45,455 bases of DNA from Deltaproteobacteria bacterium (lineage in GTDB: Bacteria; Desulfobacterota; Desulfuromonadia; Desulfuromonadales; Geopsychrobacteraceae), in the NCBI GenBank assembly GCA_024280485.1, contig JAJRQB010000044.1:1-45455 (forward strand), read 5' to 3'. Shown here piece by piece: positions 39,633 to 45,455 of the stretch (position 1 is the stretch's first letter; each line of letters opens with the position of its first letter). Both the position numbers and the translations under genes were made by a program. Under the pieces are notes generated by a model that ran no database searches, was not told the origin of the DNA, and saw only the letters and a program-made list of their open reading frames with translations.

Positions 39633-41646
39633 AAAAGCGCAGTTGCTTCACCGTCAGTTAGGGTCACCCGACTGCGAAATACGGATTGCTGCAACAAAGC
39701 AACTGTCCGGGTTGACTGAACCCTCGATGGAGCTATTTACCGTCTGTTTGGGAGACTCGGATTGGCGTGTTAGAAAAGTTGCGGTAGAGACATTTTATCT
39801 TCTTGATTTTCCCGAAAAGTTTATCCCTGATCTGATTGAACTTCTACATCATTCTGGAAATGCTGGCGTGCGCAATGCTGCTATCGAAATTTTGATTTGG
39901 CTTGGGGCGCAGGCTGTGACCGATTTACATCATGAAATTTTAAAACCAGATGTTGAGGTTCGTAAATTTGTAATCGATATTCTAGGTGAAATTGGCGACC
40001 TTCGCTGTGCTCCAGTCCTGATTTCTTCTCTCGAAGATGCTGATATCAATGTTCGTTACGCTGCCGTTGAAACTCTTGGTAAATTAAGGTTTGAGGCCGC
40101 AGTGGAGCCCCTTCTTGAACTGATGTCTGATCCAGACCCAGGGCTCAAATTTACAATTCTACAGTCTTTGGGGCAGATAGGAGGGGCAATCCCGACAGAT
40201 CGACTTTTCCTTTATCTGGATGATCGATTGTTACGTAAGGCGTTGTTTGACTGTTTTGCAGCAATTGGTGGGCCTGAGGTGATCCCTTCTCTGGTTGGCG
40301 GATTGACCGATCCCATGCGTCAAGTTCGTGAAGCAGCCCTTTGTGCGCTTGACAGATTGCGTTCTCAAGAAATATCCACAATTAAAGATACGTTGGCGGT
40401 TGTTGACGTCGACCCGATAGCTTCGTTTCTTGAACAGATAATCTCTGGAGATAAACCGCATCTGAAAGAGGCCGCTATTACACTTTATGGCACAGCCGCT
40501 TCGGAACGCGATTTATCGCAACTGCTTAACTGTATGTCCGTAGAGGGTCTGCAATCACAGACGTTGAATGCTTTTGCAGAACTTGGAGAAGGCCCCTTTA
40601 CTCGTTTAATCAATACTTTTGACGCGTCTGATCTGTTTCAGGCGCTCTATCTGGTGTTCATTGGAGGAGAACTTGGCTTTAGTCAGGCTCTTTCGTTGTC
40701 GATTGAGGCGTCAAGCTCTGTTGATCCTCAATTGCGGCACGCCGCATCGAAAGCCCTCGGTGTCTTGGGTGGGGAGGAGCAACTCGAACCATTGATGAGA
40801 CTTCTAAATGATCAAGTTGTTGAGATTCAGGATGCTGCAGCCGTTGCAATCGCAGTTTTTGCTAAACGGCACAAAAATATCGTTTTGAACCGAGTTTCTC
40901 CTTTGCTTGTGAATAATGAAGTCAGTAAACGGATGCGTGGGGTGCGAATTCTTGGTTTGATTGAAGATGACTCCATTGAGACTTTATTGCTAAAGGCTTT
41001 TAAGGATTCTTCAGCTAATGTTCGTTGCGAGGCGATTAGGGCCCTTAGTGGGCATCATACTGAAATTGTTGTCTCTGGGTTGACTCTGGCCCTGACTGAT
41101 GAATCTGCTGAGGTACGGCGCCTTGCTGTAGGCGTCCTTGGCTTATGTTCACAAAATAAGGCGCTTCCTCCACTAACCCTTGCAGCAGCAGACGCTGACA
41201 TCTGGGTCCGGTCTGCCGTGATGCGGACATTAGAGTCGTTTTCGGGGGATGATGTTAGTAGTCTCTTAAAGCAAGGGCTCGCTGATCCGGTTGGTCTGGT
41301 TGTTATTGCTGCTCTTGAAAGCTCAGTGATTGTTATGCCTGGGCAGTGTCAGAGTTCTCTGGAACATGCCTTGACTCACCCTGACGAGGAGGTAGTTAAG
41401 GTCGCTATCAACTTACTTTCACGATCTGCTGGTAAAGACTGGATTGGCGTTTTTGGTTCTACCCTCCTAAATCATTCTCACTGGGATGTTCGTCTGCATG
41501 CGGTGAGATCTCTTGCTCAAAGCCATCTGAGTGAAGTCCCCGAGTTGTTTGAGAAAAGATTAGCTGTTGAAACTGAGGGACTTGTACGCCAGGTGATTGA
41601 ATCCGTGTTGTCCGGTTGGTTGCGTACCGATAGTCAGGACGGCTAG
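39625..41646 (+). CDS. HEAT-repeat protein
   Basis: A 673-aa protein formed almost wholly of HEAT (PBS-lyase-like) repeats, about 30 residues each, with patterns such as ADINVRYAAVETLGKLRFEA and DSSANVRCEAIRALSGHHTE. Expect about 20 repeats and an extended solenoid that binds other proteins. No enzyme motif, signal peptide or membrane helix is seen. ATG 39625 is preferred to an upstream TTG (39577) because GGGAGAG precedes it. It overlaps the zinc-ribbon gene by 8 bp and is followed with no gap by cheR, so a scaffold role in the array is plausible but unproven. Confidence 0.9.
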   Translation: MNEKAQLLHRQLGSPDCEIRIAATKQLSGLTEPSMELFTVCLGDSDWRVRKVAVETFYLLDFPEKFIPDLIELLHHSGNAGVRNAAIEILIWLGAQAVTDLHHEILKPDVEVRKFVIDILGEIGDLRCAPVLISSLEDADINVRYAAVETLGKLRFEAAVEPLLELMSDPDPGLKFTILQSLGQIGGAIPTDRLFLYLDDRLLRKALFDCFAAIGGPEVIPSLVGGLTDPMRQVREAALCALDRLRSQEISTIKDTLAVVDVDPIASFLEQIISGDKPHLKEAAITLYGTAASERDLSQLLNCMSVEGLQSQTLNAFAELGEGPFTRLINTFDASDLFQALYLVFIGGELGFSQALSLSIEASSSVDPQLRHAASKALGVLGGEEQLEPLMRLLNDQVVEIQDAAAVAIAVFAKRHKNIVLNRVSPLLVNNEVSKRMRGVRILGLIEDDSIETLLLKAFKDSSANVRCEAIRALSGHHTEIVVSGLTLALTDESAEVRRLAVGVLGLCSQNKALPPLTLAAADADIWVRSAVMRTLESFSGDDVSSLLKQGLADPVGLVVIAALESSVIVMPGQCQSSLEHALTHPDEEVVKVAINLLSRSAGKDWIGVFGSTLLNHSHWDVRLHAVRSLAQSHLSEVPELFEKRLAVETEGLVRQVIESVLSGWLRTDSQDG

Positions 41647-42525
41647 ATGTTTATTTTCAGTGCTGATATCCCGCTCGACATGGAGGAGTTCCGTCTGTTG
41701 CGGGATTTTATTCATCAGTACTGTGGCCTCTTCTTTAGCGATGAATCGAAGTATCTTCTGGAAAAACGCCTCAATAAGCGGCTTGCCGAGCTTCGCTTGA
41801 ATTGCTTTCGTGATTATTATTATCAGCTGCGATACGGACAGAATCATGAGCAGGAACTTGCCTGTGCCATAGATCTTTTGACAACGAATGAAACTTATTT
41901 TTTTCGTGAGGATTTTCAGCTTCGTGCATTTACGCAAGAGGTCATCCCCGAGCTCGTACGAGCTAAGGCTGGAAGGGGGGAGAAGTCTTTGCGCATCTGG
42001 AGTGCAGGCTGTTCCAGTGGTGAAGAGCCATATACTCTTGCAATGCTATTGCTCGAAAGCCCTTTGCTCTGTGGCTGGACAATTGAAATTATTGGAACTG
42101 ACATCAGCCAAAAGGTCTTGAAAATCGCACGCGACGGAATTTATGGAAAAAATTCATTCCGTGCAACAGAGGATAAATATCTACAGCGTTACTTCAATCC
42201 AATTGATGACAAGTGGCAGATCGTCAGTCAAGTTAAAGATTTGGTGTCGATTAGTCATCTTAACTTTTTTGATGATAATCGGGTTGCGCTACTTGGCGAA
42301 ATGGATGCGATCTTTTGCCGCAACGTTATTATCTATTTTGATCTCGAAGCAAAAAAGCGTGTTATTCGTACACTTCATGATCGCTTGAGTCCAGGCGGGT
42401 ACTTATTGCTCGGGCATTCAGAATCGTTGATGAATGTCAGTACTGCGTTTAAATTACGCCACTTTACCCATGATATGCTTTATCAGAAACCTGACACTGC
42501 ACACTTGATAGAGGGAGACCTCTGA
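41647..42525 (+). CDS. cheR: Chemoreceptor methyltransferase CheR
   Basis: A 292-aa SAM-dependent methyltransferase that methylates glutamates of chemoreceptors. N-terminal CheR helices (residues about 15-70), the SAM loop IWSAGCSSGEEPYTLAM and the catalytic-region segment CRNVIIYFD are visible. It starts directly after the HEAT stop and ends overlapping the cheB start (TGATG). Its presence shows that the system uses adaptation, although no receptor gene lies in the cluster. Confidence 0.95.
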   Translation: MFIFSADIPLDMEEFRLLRDFIHQYCGLFFSDESKYLLEKRLNKRLAELRLNCFRDYYYQLRYGQNHEQELACAIDLLTTNETYFFREDFQLRAFTQEVIPELVRAKAGRGEKSLRIWSAGCSSGEEPYTLAMLLLESPLLCGWTIEIIGTDISQKVLKIARDGIYGKNSFRATEDKYLQRYFNPIDDKWQIVSQVKDLVSISHLNFFDDNRVALLGEMDAIFCRNVIIYFDLEAKKRVIRTLHDRLSPGGYLLLGHSESLMNVSTAFKLRHFTHDMLYQKPDTAHLIEGDL

Positions 42526-43580
42526 TGCGGCGCCTGATCAGGGTACTAGTCATTGATGATTCAGCTTTTAACCGTGTTTCTCTTGGGAAGATGCTCGAAA
42601 GAATTTCTGAGGTAGAGATTGTTGGTTACGCTTCAGATGGTGAAATTGGTCTACGCAAAACTCTTGAGTTGAAGCCTGACTTAATTACATTGGATCTTGA
42701 AATGCCCAAAATGGGCGGCTTCAGCATGTTGCGACTGATTATGCAAAGCTGCCCAACACCCGTGATTGTCATTTCAGCGCAGAGTGGTGAAGGAGATGTG
42801 TTTAGAGCTCTCGAACTTGGTGCCATCGATTTTGTTGCCAAACCATCGCGACCAATTAGCTCTGAATTTTATTCGATTGAGGATGATCTTGCACGAAAAG
42901 TTAGAGATTTTGCAACCTGTAGCCCGGGCCAGTTTCGACTACATAAATCCTTCATCGAAGACGATCTGAAGTCAGAGTGTTCAACAATTCACTACAGTCA
43001 CCCCAGGTCGCATTCTCCACGAGTCGTTGTCGTTGGTGCTTCAACGGGCGGGCCACCTGCCTTACACCATTTTTTTTCAAGCTTTAATGTGCCACCTGCA
43101 TTAGGCTTTGCCGTTTCTCAACATATGCCCCCGGGATTTACGCGTAGCTTTGCCGATCGACTTAATGACCACTCAGTTTTCAATGTGACTGAGGCTGTTC
43201 ATGGTGATGTTGTGCGCTCTGGGCACGTATATATCTGTCCCGGTGGGCGAAATATGGTGTTTAGCAGAGTTTCTGGAGAAGTTAAAATTCAGATTGTGAC
43301 ACCGCCGGATAAGCAGATATATACCCCTTCTGTTGATGTTTTGTTTGAATCGGCGGCCGTTGTCTATGGACCGGAAGTCCTTGGTTTGATTTTGACCGGG
43401 ATGGGAAATGATGGTGCGGCAGGAACTCGTGCAATCAAGAAGTTTGGCGGGCGAGTTATTGCTGAAGCAGAAGAATCCTGTGTTGTCTATGGGATGCCGA
43501 AGGAGGCCGTGGCAACGGGCTGTGTCGGCCAAGTTGTTCCTCTTGCAGGCCTTCGAGACGAAATTTTGCGCTGTTGTTAG
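42525..43580 (+). CDS. cheB: Chemoreceptor methylesterase CheB
   Basis: A 351-aa protein with receiver and methylesterase domains. The receiver has DDS (11-13) and D57; the loop after it reads MPKMGG rather than the usual MDG. The esterase triad is S173 (GASTGG), H200 (SQHMPPGFT) and D296 (GMGNDG). It removes methyl groups from chemoreceptors and deamidates glutamines. Its ATG overlaps the cheR stop. It closes this transcription block; 118 nt follow before the next gene. Confidence 0.95.
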   Translation: MRRLIRVLVIDDSAFNRVSLGKMLERISEVEIVGYASDGEIGLRKTLELKPDLITLDLEMPKMGGFSMLRLIMQSCPTPVIVISAQSGEGDVFRALELGAIDFVAKPSRPISSEFYSIEDDLARKVRDFATCSPGQFRLHKSFIEDDLKSECSTIHYSHPRSHSPRVVVVGASTGGPPALHHFFSSFNVPPALGFAVSQHMPPGFTRSFADRLNDHSVFNVTEAVHGDVVRSGHVYICPGGRNMVFSRVSGEVKIQIVTPPDKQIYTPSVDVLFESAAVVYGPEVLGLILTGMGNDGAAGTRAIKKFGGRVIAEAEESCVVYGMPKEAVATGCVGQVVPLAGLRDEILRCC

Positions 43581-43688
43581 TAATAACAGCTTCTTATAGT
43601 TTTTTTTATGCATTCCTGTTAGGGTAGTGTGCTTTTGTTCGTAGGGGTTCCAGCCTGTTTGTAAATCACTATTGACGGGCCAGTTGCT

Positions 43689-43692
43689 GGAG
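43689..43692 (+). promoter_or_regulatory. Shine-Dalgarno that sets the TTG start of the GAF gene
   Basis: GGAG lies 6 nt before TTG 43699. The longer frame opens at another TTG (43672) with no site. Confidence 0.6.
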
Positions 43693-43698
43693 AATATT

Positions 43699-44505
43699 TT
43701 GACAGATAACAAAGATTCTGCTGGTATACATTCACGCGCCGAAGAGTTTCTGCAGGTCTTTAAGAAAGGGACTGAGTTTACACAAGACCTTCTTAAAGAG
43801 AATGAGCGCCTTCGTTTTCGAGTGCTTGAGGTCGAACAACAATATCGATCAGAGACACCGAATGTTGAATTGCAATTGCTCAAGGAGAGTTTACAGAGAG
43901 CAGAAACTGAAAAACAGGAAATTCTCGACAAAATCAGATCCGTTGAACAGGAGAACCTTGATTTTTCCAATCGTTATGCTGAAATAGAGGCTGAAAATAA
44001 CCTGCTGGCAAATCTCTACATTACGACATATCAGCTGCACTCGACCTTCGAGGTCAGTGAAATTTTACGCATTATTGAAGAGATTTTGTTGAACTTGGTT
44101 GGCGCCGAGCAATTTACGTTGTTGTTATGTGATGAAAATGAGCAGTTGTTTCAGCCGATCATCAATGAAACTGGTGAGCCGCAGATTGCCTCTGTTCAAA
44201 ACAGCGATGTGCACATCGCAACGGCGCTCAACGAAGGTCAGAACTGGATTGCGGGTGTTGATGAATTGAAGACATTAGGCGACACTGAGGTGAAAGCTGT
44301 TATCCCTCTGACGGTCGATGATGACGTGATCGGCGTTCTCGCTGTCTATCGCCTGTTGGCACAGAAGAGCGAATTTACAGAGATAGATGAGGAAATCTTT
44401 AACTTACTCGGAAATCACGCCGCTATGGCAATTTGTACTGCGGTCTTAAGACGTGAAAATGTTGGACGCATCAATCTCAGGCAGGGTTTTCTGGGACAAG
44501 TATAA
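43699..44505 (+). CDS. Coiled-coil and GAF-domain protein
   Basis: A 268-aa soluble protein. Residues about 15-105 are predicted coiled coil (DLLKENERLRFRVLEVEQQY, KQEILDKIRSVEQEN), and about 110-255 are a GAF domain (VSEILRIIEEILLNLVGAEQFTLLL ... GVLAVYRLL ... LLGNHAAMAICTAVL). GAF domains bind small molecules or haem; no ligand can be told here. There is no output domain. Its position between cheB and a CheY-like gene makes it a candidate soluble input or scaffold of this chemosensory system, but that is inference. Confidence 0.83.
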   Translation: MTDNKDSAGIHSRAEEFLQVFKKGTEFTQDLLKENERLRFRVLEVEQQYRSETPNVELQLLKESLQRAETEKQEILDKIRSVEQENLDFSNRYAEIEAENNLLANLYITTYQLHSTFEVSEILRIIEEILLNLVGAEQFTLLLCDENEQLFQPIINETGEPQIASVQNSDVHIATALNEGQNWIAGVDELKTLGDTEVKAVIPLTVDDDVIGVLAVYRLLAQKSEFTEIDEEIFNLLGNHAAMAICTAVLRRENVGRINLRQGFLGQV

Positions 44506-44570
44506 TCTATGGATTAGTTTATTACACTTGAAATAGCATCTTATCAAGGTTCAGCAGGAGGAAGGCTGGC

Positions 44571-44945
44571 ATGTCAGAGTACAAAGTTCTGGTTGTTGAA
44601 GATTCTCCAACCATGCGGCAATTGATAGTTTTTGCTCTCAAACGAATTAGAAATCTACACATCGAGGAGGCGGGTGATGGTGTCGGTGGGTTGAAAAAAC
44701 TATCAGCACAGAAGTTTGATCTGGTGGTGACTGATATTAATATGCCGATCATGGATGGCCTTAAGTTGGTGAGTTTGATCCGTAATGATCCTCAGTACAG
44801 AGAGGTGCCCGTCGTTGTCATTACCACTGAAGGAGCGACTGAGGATCGTGATCGAGCTCTAGCACTTGGAGCAAATGAGTACATAACCAAGCCGATTCAG
44901 ACTGCGCGAATTCTTGAAGTTGCCAGAAAGATGCTTGGAATCTGA
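44571..44945 (+). CDS. CheY-like response regulator
   Basis: A 124-aa single receiver with EDS (10-12), D55 (VVTDINMPIMDG), T in ITTEGA and lysine in YITKPI. It resembles the other small receiver at 33867-34232 (STEGSERDREKGLALGADAYLIKP against TTEGATEDRDRALALGANEY), so the two probably arose by duplication. A very strong AGGAGGA lies before the ATG. It is the last gene of the chemosensory cluster. Confidence 0.95.
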   Translation: MSEYKVLVVEDSPTMRQLIVFALKRIRNLHIEEAGDGVGGLKKLSAQKFDLVVTDINMPIMDGLKLVSLIRNDPQYREVPVVVITTEGATEDRDRALALGANEYITKPIQTARILEVARKMLGI

Positions 44946-44957
44946 TTTGCCTTGAAC

Positions 44958-44986
44958 TTGACAGTTTTTTTTGTTCATGACATAAG
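44958..44986 (+). promoter_or_regulatory. Sigma-70 promoter of infA
   Basis: Perfect -35 TTGACA (44958-44963), 17 nt and CATAAG (44981-44986). The leader would be about 55 nt. Confidence 0.55.
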
Positions 44987-45007
44987 ACGCTCAAAACCGT
45001 AGAGACT

Positions 45008-45026
45008 GTAGCCAGGTTGTGGCTAC
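45008..45026 (+). other. Stem-loop in the infA leader
   Basis: GTAGCCA (45008-45014), loop GGTTG, TGGCTAC (45020-45026): a perfect 7-bp stem ending 10 nt before the AGGAGG. No T tract follows, so it is not a terminator. Confidence 0.55.
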
Positions 45027-45047
45027 TTAGTATTTCAGGAGGAAATC

Positions 45048-45266
45048 TTGGCTAAAGAAGAAGCAATTGAGGTAGAAGGTGTGGTTGTCGAACCACTGCC
45101 GAACGCGATGTTTCGCGTCAAGCTCGATAATGACCATGTTGTACTGGCTCATATATCAGGGAAAATGCGCAAATACTACATCCGTATTCTGCCAGGTGAC
45201 CGAGTGACTGTCGAGCTATCACCTTACGACTTGACACGCGGACGGATTACCTATCGCGCAAAATAG
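45048..45266 (+). CDS. infA: Translation initiation factor IF-1
   Basis: A 72-aa OB-fold protein that binds the 30S A site with IF-2 and IF-3. [24 protein letters not shown] and [25 protein letters not shown] are textbook IF-1 segments and the length is exact. The start is TTG 45048, with AGGAGG 5-6 nt upstream; a TTG start is rare for this gene. A stem-loop and a promoter precede it. Confidence 0.97.
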   Translation: MAKEEAIEVEGVVVEPLPNAMFRVKLDNDHVVLAHISGKMRKYYIRILPGDRVTVELSPYDLTRGRITYRAK

Positions 45267-45327
45267 TTTTCGCGTTTCTGATCGTTGATTTGGGTGCTGG
45301 TAAACTTCTGGACGCCCTGACATGATG

Positions 45328-45345
45328 CCGGCTTGTGCCGGTTTT
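45328..45345 (+). terminator. Weak terminator candidate after infA
   Basis: CCGGC (45328-45332), loop TTGT, GCCGG (45337-45341), then TTTT. A 5-bp stem and a short T run make the call weak. Confidence 0.4.
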
Positions 45346-45398
45346 CGTGTATCTGCAGAATGATATTTTGACCCGGACGTTATCGTCGCGGAGGAATT

Positions 45399-45455
45399 AT
45401 GGAAAATCAGTATATCTCTAGTGAGATTGAAGAAAAGTGGCAAGGGCTCTGGGAT
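45399..45455 (+). CDS. leuS: Leucyl-tRNA synthetase, N-terminal fragment
   Basis: Only the first 19 codons are in the window. The translation MENQYISSEIEEKWQGLW resembles the start of LeuS proteins (a short tail then EIExKWQxxW). GGAGG-like GAGGA (45391-45395) precedes the ATG. No catalytic motif is in view, so another class Ia synthetase (ValS, IleS) is possible. The gene runs off the end. Confidence 0.7.
   Translation, partial: MENQYISSEIEEKWQGLWD

Noticed and set aside
43581-43698. A terminator after cheB
   Set aside because: A T8 run is present near 43600 but I find no stable stem before it.
43173-43970. A 265-aa minus-strand ORF
   Set aside because: It is antisense across cheB and the GAF gene; its translation is Ser/Cys/Arg-rich with no recognisable domain.
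1-45455. tRNA or rRNA genes, CRISPR arrays, insertion sequences, phage genes
   Set aside because: None was seen by eye: no cloverleaf-type sequences, no regular direct repeats with spacers and no transposase or integrase frames. A tRNA and repeat scan was not possible.

Overview
The window is a continuous stretch of bacterial chromosome carrying mostly conserved single-copy genes. The gene set points to an anaerobic deltaproteobacterium of the Desulfuromonas/Geobacter group (Desulfuromonadia). The pointers are a PxxKW cysteine-rich protein, Hcp behind an HcpR-type operator, a TatD/radical SAM fusion, a RicT protein with a basic tail, a short zinc-type MetG, PATAN (DUF4388) response regulators and an AmmeMemoRadiSam radical SAM enzyme. 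This placement is inference from gene content; there is no rRNA in the window to confirm it.

Layout. 1-3.3 kb: typA with a strong terminator, then a lone GHMP-kinase-like gene. 3.3-6.8 kb: an NtrC-type sigma-54 activator (minus strand) divergent from a SprA-type metalloprotease gene and a YihY-family membrane protein. 6.8-10.8 kb: lpxH (minus, apparently leaderless) divergent from gloA-like, TPR and lrgA/lrgB-like genes, then rarD. 10.8-13.8 kb: a PxxKW protein, a YkgJ/YcgN-type cysteine-cluster protein, a decayed LysE-family exporter that is not annotated by any intact ORF, a phosphohexomutase and a 68-aa orphan. 13.8-17 kb: radical SAM enzyme AmrS, an exported glutaredoxin and hcp (minus), with a perfect palindrome TTTGACGCCAGTCAAA placed at -41.5 of a predicted promoter. 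17-23 kb: a GAF-like/HDOD pair, an AsmA-family protein and a ferritin-like protein. 22.3-28.9 kb: a six-gene minus-strand operon tmk-holB-ricT-metG-tatD/rSAM-GGDEF behind a good sigma-70 promoter. 29-32 kb: rnc-era-der behind another sigma-70 promoter.

32-45 kb is the most distinctive part: a chemosensory cluster containing cheA, two cheW, cheR, cheB, three stand-alone receivers, a PATAN-receiver protein, an ExeA-like AAA+ ATPase, a zinc-ribbon protein with a degenerate receiver, a 673-aa HEAT-repeat protein and a coiled-coil GAF protein. No methyl-accepting chemoreceptor and no flagellar gene lies in it. Such an ensemble suggests an alternative-output (non-flagellar) chemosensory pathway in which the ATPase, HEAT and GAF proteins act as scaffold, input or output parts; that role is inferred. 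The window closes with infA and the first 19 codons of leuS.

Several starts were moved from the longest ORF to an internal codon that is preceded by a well-spaced Shine-Dalgarno sequence; TTG and GTG starts are common here. No tRNA, rRNA, insertion sequence, CRISPR array or phage gene was seen.
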